Assembly: GCF_030646165.1 (NCBI RefSeq)
Contig: NZ_JAUTDO010000012.1
Coordinates: 62,001 to 126,000, forward strand
DNA length: 64,000 nt
Origin: Conexibacter sp. CPCC 206217
GTDB taxonomy: Bacteria > Actinomycetota > Thermoleophilia > Solirubrobacterales > Solirubrobacteraceae
Reading direction: 5' to 3'
Every line of letters starts with the position of its first letter. Within the stretch, counting starts at the first letter, position 1. Below are positions 1 through 9,481 of the stretch, piece by piece. Both the position numbers and the translations under genes were made by a program. The notes beneath the pieces were generated by a model. That model worked only from the letters and a program-made list of their open reading frames with translations. It did no database searches and was not told the DNA's origin.

Positions 1-294
1 CCAGTCGATCCCGCCCAGCGCCGCGGCGGCCTTCGCCTCGCCGACCTTCCACTTGCCGGACTTGACGAACTGGAAGACGCCGCATCTGTATCTGCGCGCC
101 CACGCGCGCAGCAGCATCCCGAAGGCGGCCGTCGACTTGCCCTTGCCCTGCCCGGTGTAGACCATCACGAGCGCTCTGTCGCGCGGCTTGCGGCGCTTCG
201 GCTCGGCGCTGCCGCGGTCCCCCGGCCGGTGCGGCACGTCGACGTCGTCGCCTCCGTGCTTGGCGAGCGGATCCGTCGTCGGCATGTCGGTCAT
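1..294 (-). CDS. cobO: Cob(I)yrinic acid a,c-diamide adenosyltransferase (CobO/CobA type), partial at window edge
   Basis: CobO-type enzymes transfer the adenosyl group of ATP to the cobalt of corrinoids in the cytoplasm. Only the first 98 codons are present; the 3' part lies beyond the window edge. After a polar, poorly conserved N-terminal tail of about 40 residues comes the P-loop GQGKGKST (residues 48-55), which is diagnostic of the family, followed by the conserved AFGMLLRAW and FQFVK segments. The ATG start overlaps the stop of the upstream chlID gene in an ATGA overlap, so it is the last visible gene of the riboswitch-controlled cobalamin operon. Assignment is secure for the family despite truncation. 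Confidence 0.9.
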   Translation of the reverse strand, partial: MTDMPTTDPLAKHGGDDVDVPHRPGDRGSAEPKRRKPRDRALVMVYTGQGKGKSTAAFGMLLRAWARRYRCGVFQFVKSGKWKVGEAKAAAALGGIDW

Positions 295-2351
295 GCGGCG
301 CTCCTGCGGGTAGGGGGGGCGAATGCGGGCGCGAGCCGGTGCAGGTCGCCGCCCGCGGCGACCGCGACCCGGCCCGCGAGCCCGAGGCGGACGTGACCGT
401 CTTCGGTGTCGACGACGTGGACGGCGTCCGCAGCGCGGCCGAGCGCGCGCGCCGCGGCGGGGACCGCGCCGTGCGGATCCTGCACGCGACCGTCCGTCAG
501 CACGACCGCGACCGAGCGACGGTGCGGATCGCGCACGGCCTCGCGCCCGATCACCAGCGCCGCCTCGCGCAGCCCGGCGGCGAGCGGCGTGCGGCCCCCG
601 GTCGGCAGCGCGCGGATCGCGGCGCCGGCCTGCTCCAACGGCGCGCCTGGTCTGACAAGCAGTTCAGCGCGCGCGTCGCGGAACGCGATCACCGCGACCC
701 GATCGCGCCGCGCGTACGCATCGCGCAGCAGCCCGAGCAGCGCCCCCTTCACCTTCGCAAGCCGCTGCCGCGCCCCCATCGACCCGCTCGCGTCGACCAC
801 CAGGCACAACAGCACCGCCTCGCGCCCCGCGCGCACGTGCTCGTGCAGCGGGATCGGGCCGGCGGCGCGGACCACCGACATGCTCGGGTCGACATACGAC
901 CCGAGCTCGCCACGCATCGGCGGCGCACCAGCCACCAACCGCGCCCGCAGGCTGGCGACGACGGCGAGGTCGCCGGACTGAGGACCCGCGGCGCGGCTGT
1001 CGATCGCGCCGACGCCGGCGCCCCTCCCCCGCGCGCGGCGACCGGCCGGCCCGGAGCCCGCGCCGTCGAGCACCAGAGCGGCAAGCGGAAGCTGGGCGGG
1101 CGCGGGCGGATCGCGCCGCTCGCGGGCGCGGGCGGTCGGGGAGAACGAGGCGGGACCAGCCGACGCGGAGACCGAGCCGGCCTGGTCCCCCGCCCCGCTC
1201 TCCCCCCCAGACGATCCGTCGGCGCCGCCCATCCCGCTGGAAGGCCCGTCACCAGAGCCCGAGGGTGCGGGCGAACCGTCCCCCTGCGGCGACGGCGGAC
1301 CATTCCCCTCAGGCTCAGGCTCCAGATCCCCGTCCCCCGGCTCCCCGTCCAGCGCCCGCTGCAGGTCCTCGTCGGTGCCGCCGTCGGGACCGCCGCCGAG
1401 CGGGTCGCGGTGGCGGCGGTGGGCGAGCGCGAGCCTGGCGGCACGGCGGACGTGATCCTCGGAGACCTCGTCGGCGCCGTCGAGCGCCGCGAGCGCCTGC
1501 GCGGCGCGGGCGCAGACGATGTCGCCGCGCACGCCGTCGATCTCCAGCTCGGCGCAGGCGCCGGTGATGCGCAGCAGCTCGCGCTCGGGCAGGCGCACGC
1601 CGCCGACGCGAGCGCGCGCCGCGGCGATCCGCTCGCGCAGCTCGTCCTCCGAGGCCGCGAAGCGTGCGGCGAAAGCGGCGGGATCACGCTCGAACGCGAG
1701 CCGGCGGCGGACGATCTCGGCCCGCACGACGCGGTCGCGCGGCGCTCTCACCTCGACGCCGAGGCCGAAGCGGTCCAGCAGCTGCGGGCGCAGCTCGCCC
1801 TCCTCGACGTTCATCGTGCCGACGAGCAGGAAGCGCGCGGCGTGCGAGGCGCTGACCGCCTCGCGCTCGACCCGCGCGACACCCGACGCGGCCGCGTCGA
1901 GCAGCGCGTCGACGAGGTGGTCGGGCAGCAGGTTGACCTCGTCGACGTAGAGGATCCCGCGGTGCGCGCGGGCGAGCAGCCCGGCCTCGAACGCCTGCTC
2001 GCCGGCGAGCGCGCGGCCGAGGTCGAGCGCGCCGACGAGCCGGTCCAGCGTCGCGCCGAGCGGCAGCTCCACCAGCGGCGCGGGCCGCGGCGCGAGCGGC
2101 GCGTCGTGCGGCACCGGGCCGTGCGGCGACTGCTCCCCGGGCGCGAACGCGAACGCCTGGTCGACCGCCGCGTCGACCGCCGGCAGCAGCGGCGCGAGCG
2201 CCCGCACCGCGGTCGACTTCGCCGTCCCGCGCTCGCCGCGCACGAGCACGCCGCCGACGTCGGGCGCGACGGCGTTGACGAGCAGCGCCTCGACGAGCGC
2301 CTCCTGGCCGACGAGCGCGGACAGCGGGAAGACGTGCGCCGTCCCGCTCAC
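291..2351 (-). CDS. Magnesium/cobalt chelatase fused ATPase-VWA subunit (ChlI-ChlD type) partnering CobN
   Basis: Predicted 686-residue AAA+ ATPase that would power cobalt insertion by CobN. The N-terminal AAA+ module has a Walker A GERGTAKST (residues 39-47), a Walker B segment ILYVDEVNLL near residue 135 and a sensor region GTMNVEEG. A low-complexity Glu/Gly/Ser/Pro linker follows, then a von Willebrand A domain with the MIDAS motif VVDASGSMG. So one polypeptide fuses BchI-like and BchD-like parts, as often seen next to actinobacterial cobN in place of separate CobS and CobT chelatase subunits. The GTG start at 2351 overlaps the cobN stop (GTGA), giving translational coupling; an upstream extension of the same frame lies inside cobN and is not used. 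Confidence 0.88.
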   Translation of the reverse strand: MSGTAHVFPLSALVGQEALVEALLVNAVAPDVGGVLVRGERGTAKSTAVRALAPLLPAVDAAVDQAFAFAPGEQSPHGPVPHDAPLAPRPAPLVELPLGATLDRLVGALDLGRALAGEQAFEAGLLARAHRGILYVDEVNLLPDHLVDALLDAAASGVARVEREAVSASHAARFLLVGTMNVEEGELRPQLLDRFGLGVEVRAPRDRVVRAEIVRRRLAFERDPAAFAARFAASEDELRERIAAARARVGGVRLPERELLRITGACAELEIDGVRGDIVCARAAQALAALDGADEVSEDHVRRAARLALAHRRHRDPLGGGPDGGTDEDLQRALDGEPGDGDLEPEPEGNGPPSPQGDGSPAPSGSGDGPSSGMGGADGSSGGESGAGDQAGSVSASAGPASFSPTARARERRDPPAPAQLPLAALVLDGAGSGPAGRRARGRGAGVGAIDSRAAGPQSGDLAVVASLRARLVAGAPPMRGELGSYVDPSMSVVRAAGPIPLHEHVRAGREAVLLCLVVDASGSMGARQRLAKVKGALLGLLRDAYARRDRVAVIAFRDARAELLVRPGAPLEQAGAAIRALPTGGRTPLAAGLREAALVIGREAVRDPHRRSVAVVLTDGRVQDPHGAVPAAARALGRAADAVHVVDTEDGHVRLGLAGRVAVAAGGDLHRLAPAFAPPTRRSAA

Positions 2352-5300
2352 GGCGCGACCTCGCCGCTGGAAGACCGAGCCCCCTGGGCGAGATCTTCCG
2401 ACGCAACCCGAGGCCGCAGGCCGAGCGGTTGCGCCGCCTCCTCCAGCTCGCCCTCCAGCGCCAGGAACCGCTCGCGGATCGCGTCGAGGGTCGACGATTC
2501 CGGCGCCGCCCACATGCCGCGATCGGCCGCTTCGAGCAGCTTCTCGGCGATCGCGCGACCGGCCCACGGGTTCGACTGCGCGACGAACGCCGCGACGTCC
2601 TCGTCGAGCAGATACTTCTGCGCGACCTGCTCGTACATCCAGTCCTCGGCGACGCCGGCGGTCGCGTCGTAGCCGAACAGGTAGTCGACCGTCGCCGACA
2701 GCTCGGCGGCGCCCTTGTAACCGTGGCGGATCATCGAGGCGATCCAGCGGGGGTTGGCCACGCGCGCGCGGAAGACCCGCTTCGTCTCCTCCTCCAGCGA
2801 GCGGGCGACCGCGCGCGAGGGGTCGGAGGAGTCGCCCAGATACGCCGCGGGCGCGCGGCCGGTGAGCGCCCGCACGGTCGCGATCATGCCGCCGTGGTAC
2901 TGGTAGTAGTCGTCGGAGTCGAGGATGTCGTGCTCGCGCGAGTCGACGTTCTTGACCGCCACGTCGATGCGCCCGAACGCCTCGCGCATCGCCTCGCGCG
3001 CGGGCGCGCCGTCGAGCCCGCGACCGTACGCGTACCCGCCCCACGCCTCGTAGACCTCGGCGATGTCGGCGTCGTTGCGCCAGTCGCGCGTCTCCAGCAG
3101 CTGCAGCAGGCCGGCGCCGTAGGTGCCCGGCTTGGAGCCGAAGATCCGCGTCGTCGCGCGGCGCCAGGCGGCGTCTCCGCCCAGCTCGGCGGCGAGCCGC
3201 TCGGCATCGGCGCGCGCGTGCGCGGCGACGTAGTTGTCGGCGTCCTGCTCGTCCAGCGCCGCGACCCGCGCGACGGCGTCGTCGAGCAGGTTGACGAGGT
3301 GCGGGAAGGCGTCGCGGAAGAAGCCGGAGATCCGCACGGTCACGTCGATCCGCGGGCGGCCCAGCTCGGCGAGCGGGATCACCTCGATGCCCGTCACGCG
3401 GTGCGACTCCGGATGCCACTTCGGCCGCACGCCCAGCAGCGCGAGGATCTCCGCGACGTCGTCGCCCTGCGTGCGCATCGCCGCGGTCCCCCACGCCACC
3501 AGGCCGACCGTTCTCGGCAGCGCGCCGTGGTCGCGACGGTGACGCTCCAGCAGCGCGTCGGCGAGCTTCACGCCGACGCCCCACGACAGCTCCGACGGCA
3601 GCGCGCGCGGATCGACCGAGTAGAAGTTGCGCCCGGTCGGCAGCACGTCGATCCGCCCGCGCGTCGGCGCGCCCGACGGCCCGGCGGGAATGTGTCGCCC
3701 GTTCAGCGCCGCGACGACGTGCTCCAGCTCCTCGGTCGTGCGCAGCACGCGCGGGAGGACCTCGATGCAGGCGAAGCGAAGGGTGCGGGCGACCTGGGTC
3801 GTTCTCCCGCTGGCCAGGCCGCCGCCCGCCGCGCCGCTGCCCGCCGTGACCCCGAGCACGTCCGCGACGACGTCATCGATCGCCCCCACGTCCCACCCGC
3901 GCTCCGCCAACCCGTCCAACAGCGCCATCTGCGCGCTCTCCAACCGGTCCACCAGGTCCCCGTTGCTCGCCGCCGGACCGCGGAAGCGCTCCACCAGAGC
4001 GGCCGGCACGTCGCCCGCGAAGGGCGCGCCCGCGGCCGCCACGAGCGCTTCCTCGTCGAGCCCGTACGCGAGCCCGACCGCGCGGCGCAGGCCGACCACA
4101 GACCCTGATCCGAGGCGCAGGAGCGCGCTCACGAGCCCGCGCAGCTGTTCACCGGCCGGCACGCGGCCGAGCACGTGCAGGCCGTCCTTGATCTGGATGT
4201 CCTTGACCTCGCAGAGGTAGCCGTCGATGTGCTCGACCAGCTCACCGAGGTCATCGGGGCCGAGCTCCGCGACGCCCAGCTCCGCCTGCAGGTTCGCCTT
4301 CTCGATCGCGGTCCAGATCCGCGCCGCCAGCGCCGGCAGCTTCGGCGGGTCGAGCACCTCCAGCCGCGCGTACTCGTCGAGCAGCGCCTCCAGCACGGCC
4401 ATCTCGTCGTAGGAGTCCGCGCGCATCATCGGCGGGATCAGGTGGTCGACGATCACGGCGTGCGCGCGGCGCTTGGCCTGCACGCCCTCGCCCGGGTCGT
4501 TGACGACGAACGGGTAGATCAGCGGCAGCTCGCCGAGCGTCGCGTCCGGCGCGCAGCCGCGCGACAGCGCCAGCGTCTTGCCCGGCAGCCACTCCAGCGT
4601 GCCGTGCTTGCCGAGGTGGACGATCGCGTCCGCTCTCCATGCCTGCTCGATCCACCAGTAGACCGCCAGGTAGTGGTGCGTCGGCGGCAGCTCGGGGTCG
4701 TGGTAGATCCCGACCGGATCCTCGCCGTAGCCGCGCGGAGGCTGGATCGCGACCAGCACGTCGCCCAGCTCCAGGCCCGCGATCACGAAGTCGTCGCCGT
4801 CGAGGTAGCGGTCGCCGGGCGGCGGGCCCCACTTCTCCTCGATCGACGCGCGCAGCTCCGCTTCGAGCGTCGCGTAGCGCGCCAGGTAGTCCGCGACCGG
4901 CATCCGCAGCGGCGCGGCGGCGAGCTGCTCGTCGGTGAGGAACTCGGGGTCGTGGCCGCCGGAACCGATCAGCGCGTGCATCAGCGCGTCGCCGTCGGCG
5001 AAGGGATGCTCGACGTTCATGCCGTCCGCTCTCAGCGCCTCGAACAGCGTGATCGCCGACGCCGGCGTGTCGAGCCCGACGGCCATGCCGACCTTCGCGT
5101 GCTTGGTCGGGAAGCTCGTCAGCAGCACCGCGACTCTGCGCTGCGCCGCCGGCAGGAAGCGCAGTCGCGCGTGTCTGACGGCGAGCCGCGCGACGTGGCC
5201 GCAGCGCTCGGCGTCCGGCACGTAGCGCGGGACCGCGACGCCGACCGGCGAGTCCTCCGCCGCGTCGCGCTCCTTGAACGAGATCACGCCGCCGAGCAGG

Positions 5301-6250
5301 CGCCCGTCGAACTCCGGGATCGCGACCTGCGTCGCGGAGTCCAGCGGCGACAGCCCGGTGTCCGACGCCTCCCACGCCGCGCGCGACGCGGTCGCGGTGA
5401 TCGCCTGGATGACCGGCACGTCAAGCGCCGCGAGCGCGGTCGCGTCCCACTCCTGCCAGTCGTCGGCGGCGCCGTCGGTCTCGGCCTCGGCCGCCGTCCG
5501 CGCTGCATCCCCCGCGTTCGACCCGCCGGTCGCGAGCATCGTCGTGACGAGTGCGTCGACGTGGCCCTCGAGCAGCGCCAGCGCCGGGACGTGGCCGTCG
5601 GCGTCGCGCCGCAGCGTGTAGCTCCAGACCGCGAGCGGGTTCGCCCCCGCGCGTTCGACCTCGGCGCAGAGCGTGTCGACGAAGGCGGTGTTGCCGGTGA
5701 GGCGGTGAGAGCGGTAGAAGCAGATCCCGACGGTCGGGCGGTCGGGCTCGTGCCCGGCGGTCGCCTCCTCCAGCGTCACGTCGCCGACGCCCGGCAGGTA
5801 CACGCCGAGGTCCGGCGTCTCGTGCGGCGGCTCGAAGCCCCAGCCCTCCAGCAGGAACGTGTCGGCGAGGAAGCGCAGCAGCTGCTCGACGTTGGAGACG
5901 TCGCCGTGGCGCAGGTACTCGCCGGCCTGCGCGACGGCGCCGGTCGGCGCGGTTGACAGCGCGGTCATCTCGGCGTCGGGCTCGGCCTCGCCGCCGAGCG
6001 CGAGCAGCGGCACGCCCGCGGCTGCGCAGCGCTCGGCCAGCAGCGGCAGCCCGTCGGGCCAGCCGCGTCTGCCGCCGAGGACCCGCACGAGCACCACGCG
6101 CGCGCCGTCCATCACCTCGTCGACGAGCTGCGCGGCGTCCACGCCGTACGGGTTGGCGCAACGCACCTGGGGGAATTCGCTGGGCAGCGCCTGCACCGCC
6201 GCCGCTGTGGCGAGGATCTCGGTGTCGGCGGTCGTCACGAAACGGAGCAC
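2348..6250 (-). CDS. cobN: Cobaltochelatase large subunit CobN
   Basis: Large (about 1300 aa) chelatase subunit that binds hydrogenobyrinic acid a,c-diamide and inserts cobalt in the late (aerobic) insertion route. The length and the collinear series of CobN/BchH motifs fit the family, for example GICFYRSHRLTGNTAF, LTSFPTKHAKVGMAVGLDTP, a HLGKHGTLEWLPGKT segment, NDPGEGVQAKRRAHAVIVDH and the C-terminal GHYKGAAE-like HGYKGAAELSATVDYLFGYDAT stretch. The GTG at 6250 is chosen because the protein then begins with the beta strand LRFVTTADTEIL typical of CobN N-termini. It overlaps the upstream cobQ end by 16 bp. The downstream GTGA overlap with chlID supports assembly of one chelatase complex. Confidence 0.93.
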   Translation of the reverse strand: MLRFVTTADTEILATAAAVQALPSEFPQVRCANPYGVDAAQLVDEVMDGARVVLVRVLGGRRGWPDGLPLLAERCAAAGVPLLALGGEAEPDAEMTALSTAPTGAVAQAGEYLRHGDVSNVEQLLRFLADTFLLEGWGFEPPHETPDLGVYLPGVGDVTLEEATAGHEPDRPTVGICFYRSHRLTGNTAFVDTLCAEVERAGANPLAVWSYTLRRDADGHVPALALLEGHVDALVTTMLATGGSNAGDAARTAAEAETDGAADDWQEWDATALAALDVPVIQAITATASRAAWEASDTGLSPLDSATQVAIPEFDGRLLGGVISFKERDAAEDSPVGVAVPRYVPDAERCGHVARLAVRHARLRFLPAAQRRVAVLLTSFPTKHAKVGMAVGLDTPASAITLFEALRADGMNVEHPFADGDALMHALIGSGGHDPEFLTDEQLAAAPLRMPVADYLARYATLEAELRASIEEKWGPPPGDRYLDGDDFVIAGLELGDVLVAIQPPRGYGEDPVGIYHDPELPPTHHYLAVYWWIEQAWRADAIVHLGKHGTLEWLPGKTLALSRGCAPDATLGELPLIYPFVVNDPGEGVQAKRRAHAVIVDHLIPPMMRADSYDEMAVLEALLDEYARLEVLDPPKLPALAARIWTAIEKANLQAELGVAELGPDDLGELVEHIDGYLCEVKDIQIKDGLHVLGRVPAGEQLRGLVSALLRLGSGSVVGLRRAVGLAYGLDEEALVAAAGAPFAGDVPAALVERFRGPAASNGDLVDRLESAQMALLDGLAERGWDVGAIDDVVADVLGVTAGSGAAGGGLASGRTTQVARTLRFACIEVLPRVLRTTEELEHVVAALNGRHIPAGPSGAPTRGRIDVLPTGRNFYSVDPRALPSELSWGVGVKLADALLERHRRDHGALPRTVGLVAWGTAAMRTQGDDVAEILALLGVRPKWHPESHRVTGIEVIPLAELGRPRIDVTVRISGFFRDAFPHLVNLLDDAVARVAALDEQDADNYVAAHARADAERLAAELGGDAAWRRATTRIFGSKPGTYGAGLLQLLETRDWRNDADIAEVYEAWGGYAYGRGLDGAPAREAMREAFGRIDVAVKNVDSREHDILDSDDYYQYHGGMIATVRALTGRAPAAYLGDSSDPSRAVARSLEEETKRVFRARVANPRWIASMIRHGYKGAAELSATVDYLFGYDATAGVAEDWMYEQVAQKYLLDEDVAAFVAQSNPWAGRAIAEKLLEAADRGMWAAPESSTLDAIRERFLALEGELEEAAQPLGLRPRVASEDLAQGARSSSGEVAP

Positions 6251-7761
6251 GTGCGCACCTCTGTGTGGACGGTCGGAAGGCCGGCGGGAACTCCGCCGCT
6301 GATGAGGTCGGTGAGACGGTCGGTGTCGACGTGGCGCTCGATCAGGTCGCCGAGCACGTCGAGGCGGCTCTCGCGCGCCGCGGCGAAGTTGACGTCGCCG
6401 GGGCGGAAGTCGCGCTCGCGCACGCGCGCGACGTGCAGCAGCAGCGCGCGCCGGAACGCGTCGTGCTCCAGCGCGCCGTGCCACGAGGTGCCGATCACGG
6501 CGCCGGAGCGGCAGCCGTCCGGCTCCTGGTCGCCGGCGTCGCGCAGCAGCGGTTCGCCGCCGTGGCGGGTGACGCGGCCGTGGCGGATCTCGTAGCCGGC
6601 GACCGGCGACATCAGCCACGCGCACGAGCCGGAGCGGCGGCGCAGCAGCTTGTCGGGGTGGAAGGCGGTCATGACCGGCAGCAGGCCGAGGCCGTCGACG
6701 ACGCCCAGTCTCGACTCGACCCGGTCCTCGATCCGCTCCCCGAGCAGCTGGTAGCCGCCGCAGACGCCGAGGATCGGCAGGCCCGCCGCCGCGCGCGCCG
6801 CGAGCACGCGGTCGAGGCCGTCGTCGCGGATCCGCTGCAGGTCCTCGACGGTCGCCTTCGTGCCGGGGATCACGACGAGGTCGGCGCGCTCGAGGTCGAC
6901 GGCGGAGCGCGTGAAGCGGACGCGCACGCCCGGCTCGCTCGCGAGCGCGTCGACGTCGGTGAAGTTGCTCATCCAGCGCAGCCGCAGGACCGCGACGTCG
7001 AGCGTCTCGCCGAGCGCCGGCAGCTCCGGCCGCGGCGATTCCAACGCCAGCGAGTCCTCGACGTCCATCCACAGGTCCTCGACGTGCGGCAGGACCCCGA
7101 GCGTCGCGCGGCCGGTCTGCCGTTGCAGTTGGTCGAGCCCGGGTTGCAGGATCGACGCATCGCCGCGGAACTTGTTGATCAGGAAGCCTGCGATGTGCGA
7201 CTGGTCGCGTTCGTCCAGCAGCGCGAGCGTCCCGAACAACGACGCCATCACGCCGCCGCGGTCGATGTCGCCGACGACGAGGACCGGCAGGTTCGCCGCG
7301 GTCGCGAGGCCCATGTTCGTCAGGTCGCCCTCGCGCAGGTTGATCTCCGCAGGGCTGCCGGCGCCCTCGCAGACGACCACGTCGAAGCGCTCGCGCAGAT
7401 CGGCCAGCGCGGCGCCGACGATCGGCTTCAGCTCGTGCTTGAGCTGCTGATAGGAGCGCGCGTCGGCGTCCGCGTACGGCTTGCCCATCACGACGATCTG
7501 GCTGTGCCTGTGTCCCGACGGCTTGATCAGGACCGGGTTCATCGCCGCCTCGGTCTCGATCCCGCACGCCGCCGCCTGCGCCGCCTGCGCCCGCCCGATC
7601 TCGCTCCCGTCCTGCGCGACGACGGAGTTCAACGCCATGTTCTGCGCCTTGAACGGAGCGACCTTGACCCCCTGGCGCGCCAGCCACCGGCAGATCCCGG
7701 TCGTCACGACCGACTTCCCGGCGTCGGAGTGAGTGCCGGCGATGAGAATCGCGCCTCTCAT
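6235..7761 (-). CDS. cobQ: Cobyric acid synthase (glutamine-hydrolysing)
   Basis: CobQ/CbiP amidates the b, d, e and g carboxylates of adenosylcobyrinic acid a,c-diamide using glutamine and ATP. The 508-residue protein starts with the dethiobiotin-synthetase-like P-loop variant GTHSDAGKS and APFKAQNMALNS, typical of CobQ. The C-terminal class I glutamine amidotransferase domain carries the nucleophile Cys in GVCGGYQLLG and the His in IGTSWHG. The ATG start overlaps the cobD stop by 4 bp (ATGA). Both ends overlap neighbouring cob genes, so it is co-translated within the cobalamin operon. Confidence 0.95.
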   Translation of the reverse strand: MRGAILIAGTHSDAGKSVVTTGICRWLARQGVKVAPFKAQNMALNSVVAQDGSEIGRAQAAQAAACGIETEAAMNPVLIKPSGHRHSQIVVMGKPYADADARSYQQLKHELKPIVGAALADLRERFDVVVCEGAGSPAEINLREGDLTNMGLATAANLPVLVVGDIDRGGVMASLFGTLALLDERDQSHIAGFLINKFRGDASILQPGLDQLQRQTGRATLGVLPHVEDLWMDVEDSLALESPRPELPALGETLDVAVLRLRWMSNFTDVDALASEPGVRVRFTRSAVDLERADLVVIPGTKATVEDLQRIRDDGLDRVLAARAAAGLPILGVCGGYQLLGERIEDRVESRLGVVDGLGLLPVMTAFHPDKLLRRRSGSCAWLMSPVAGYEIRHGRVTRHGGEPLLRDAGDQEPDGCRSGAVIGTSWHGALEHDAFRRALLLHVARVRERDFRPGDVNFAAARESRLDVLGDLIERHVDTDRLTDLISGGVPAGLPTVHTEVRTCSVS

Positions 7762-8762
7762 GTGGTGGCTCCGTTGCGCGATTCGGGGCGGACCGACGGA
7801 TTGCTGCCGTGGAGCGGCAGGAGACGTGCGGTCCTCAGGGCGGCGGCGCGCGCGAGCGCCGCAACCGCCGCTGCGCCCGCCCCGACCGCCAGGCTCAGCC
7901 GTGCGGCCCGGACCGCGTCGGCGGCCTGCGGGGCGCGGCCGTCGCCGAGCGTCGGGCGGTCCTCGTGGCGGGTGCCGTACTGCAGCGGCCCGCCGAGGCG
8001 CAGGTCCAGCGCGCCGGCGAAGGCGGCCTCCATGCGGCCGGCGTTGGGGCTCGGGTGGGCGGCCCCGTCGCGGCGCAGGATCCGCCAGGCGGCGCGCGGG
8101 GAGCCGCCGGCGACGGGCGCGGTGGCGACAGTCAGCAGCGCGCCGAGGCGGGCGCCGGGCCAGCCGATCGCGTCGTCGAGCTTGGCGGCGGCGAAGCCGA
8201 AGCGCTCGTAGCGCTCGCTGTGGTGACCGACCATCGCGTCGAGCGTATTCGCCGCGCGGTAGCCGGCGATGCCCGCGGGACCGGCGACCGCGCCCCAGAC
8301 GAGCGCGCCGACGACGGCGTCGGCCGTGTTCTCCGCGAGCGACTCGACGACCGCGCGGCTGATCCCGCTCGCGTCGAGCTGCGACGGATCGCGTCCTGCC
8401 AGCGCCGGCAGCGCGGCGCGGGCGCCGTCGATGTCATCGGCAGCAACGCGCCCCGCGATCCGCTTCCCCTCGCGCGTGAGGCTGCGCCCTCCCAGCGCTC
8501 CCCACGTCAGCGCGACGAGCACGAGCGCCCGACCACGCCGCGGCGCGACCCGCTCCGCCACGCGCGCAGCACCCTCCGCGGCGACCGCGGCTGCGCCGAC
8601 GAGCGTCGCGGTGAACACCGCCCCGCGCAGCCGGCTCGGCGCGTACAAGACCCGCTCGAGCGCGAGCGCCACGCGCCCGAACCCGGCGACCGGATGAAAC
8701 CGCCGCGGATCCCCGAACGCGAGATCGGCGGCCCAGCCGGCGGCGAGCGCGACGCCGGTCAC
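7758..8762 (-). CDS. cobD: Adenosylcobinamide-phosphate synthase CobD/CbiB
   Basis: Integral membrane protein that attaches (R)-1-amino-2-propanol (or its phosphate) to adenosylcobyric acid. The 334-residue sequence has the family hallmarks DLAFGDPRRFHPVAGFG near the N-terminus, LDASGISRAVVESLAENTADAVV in the middle, YRAANTLDAMVGHHSERYERFG, and several hydrophobic Ala-rich segments consistent with 4-5 membrane helices. The start overlaps the upstream histidine-phosphatase gene by 4 bp and its stop overlaps cobQ by 4 bp. Its position between cobC-like and cobQ fits the late steps of the pathway. Confidence 0.92.
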   Translation of the reverse strand: MTGVALAAGWAADLAFGDPRRFHPVAGFGRVALALERVLYAPSRLRGAVFTATLVGAAAVAAEGAARVAERVAPRRGRALVLVALTWGALGGRSLTREGKRIAGRVAADDIDGARAALPALAGRDPSQLDASGISRAVVESLAENTADAVVGALVWGAVAGPAGIAGYRAANTLDAMVGHHSERYERFGFAAAKLDDAIGWPGARLGALLTVATAPVAGGSPRAAWRILRRDGAAHPSPNAGRMEAAFAGALDLRLGGPLQYGTRHEDRPTLGDGRAPQAADAVRAARLSLAVGAGAAAVAALARAAALRTARLLPLHGSNPSVRPESRNGATT

Positions 8763-9481
8763 GCGCGCGCCACCCCGCTCGCCGCCGCCGCGGCGCCAGC
8801 CGGCTCGTGTGCCTCACCGGGCACGCGCGCCGCCCCGCTCGCCGCCGCCGCGGCGCCAGCCGGCTCGTGTGCCTCACCGGTCCCGCTTGCCACCCCCGGT
8901 CGCCGCCCAGCCTGCTCCAGCGGGCAGTTCGTGCGGGAGACCGTCCAGCGGCCGTCGTGGGCGTGCAGTTCGGTGACCGTGAGCGGGGCGACGTCGAGGC
9001 GCCAGAAAGCGTCGAGCGGAGCGCCGAGCGCGTGCACGAGCGCAGCCTTCACGACGCCGCCGTGGGTGATCGCGAGCGTCGCGCCGTCGCCGGCAGCCTG
9101 CTCGTCAAGCCAGCCGCCGACGCGCGCCGCGAACGCGCGCAGGCTCTCGCCGTCGTGCGGCGCTGCATCCGGATCGCCCATCCAGGCCGCGACCGCGGCG
9201 GGATCGTCCGCGTGGACCTCCGCGAGCGGGCGCCCGGCCCAGGCGCCGAAGTCGGACTCGGCGATCCGCGGTTCGACCTGCGGCGACAGCCCCGCGGCGG
9301 CAGCCGTCTGCGCGCAGCGCAGCGCGGGGCTCGCGAGGATCTGCGTCGCCGCGCTCCCCACCAGCCCGGCAACCCCGGCCGCGAGCGTCTCCGCGCCCGG
9401 CTCGATCGGCTCGTCAGCCGGGAACGCAGCAGCCCGCGTCGCGCTCGTCGCGGCGTGGCGCACGAGCAGCAGGCGCCTCAC
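8759..9481 (-). CDS. Histidine phosphatase family protein in cobC position (putative alpha-ribazole phosphatase)
   Basis: 240-residue protein of the phosphoglycerate-mutase/histidine-phosphatase superfamily. It shows the RHA phosphohistidine motif right at the N-terminus (LLLVRHAATSATR), the second-arginine segment ASPALRCAQTA, an acid/base region ESDFGAW and the second catalytic His in ITHGGVVKA. In cobalamin loci this position is usually taken by CobC, which dephosphorylates alpha-ribazole or cobalamin 5'-phosphate; that substrate is inferred from context. The GTG start overlaps the stop of a 23-codon leader ORF. The C-terminal about 40 residues are an Ala/Pro-rich tail made of a 20-residue unit repeated twice, outside the catalytic domain. 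Confidence 0.82.
   Translation of the reverse strand: MRRLLLVRHAATSATRAAAFPADEPIEPGAETLAAGVAGLVGSAATQILASPALRCAQTAAAAGLSPQVEPRIAESDFGAWAGRPLAEVHADDPAAVAAWMGDPDAAPHDGESLRAFAARVGGWLDEQAAGDGATLAITHGGVVKAALVHALGAPLDAFWRLDVAPLTVTELHAHDGRWTVSRTNCPLEQAGRRPGVASGTGEAHEPAGAAAAASGAARVPGEAHEPAGAAAAASGVARA
8761..8880. repeat. 60-bp tandem duplication inside the cobC-like gene
   Basis: Positions 8761-8820 and 8821-8880 are the same 60-bp unit with three differences (unit positions 1, 3 and 12). Being a multiple of three it stays in frame and duplicates a 20-residue Ala-rich segment (EAHEPAGAAAAASG core) at the C-terminus of the phosphatase. Near-identity suggests a recent slippage or unequal-crossover event. 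Confidence 0.95.

Noticed and set aside
2348..7687. CobN extended to a frame of nearly 1780 codons
   Set aside because: The upstream part lies wholly inside cobQ in another frame and lacks CobN motifs; GTG 6250 gives the family's normal N-terminus.
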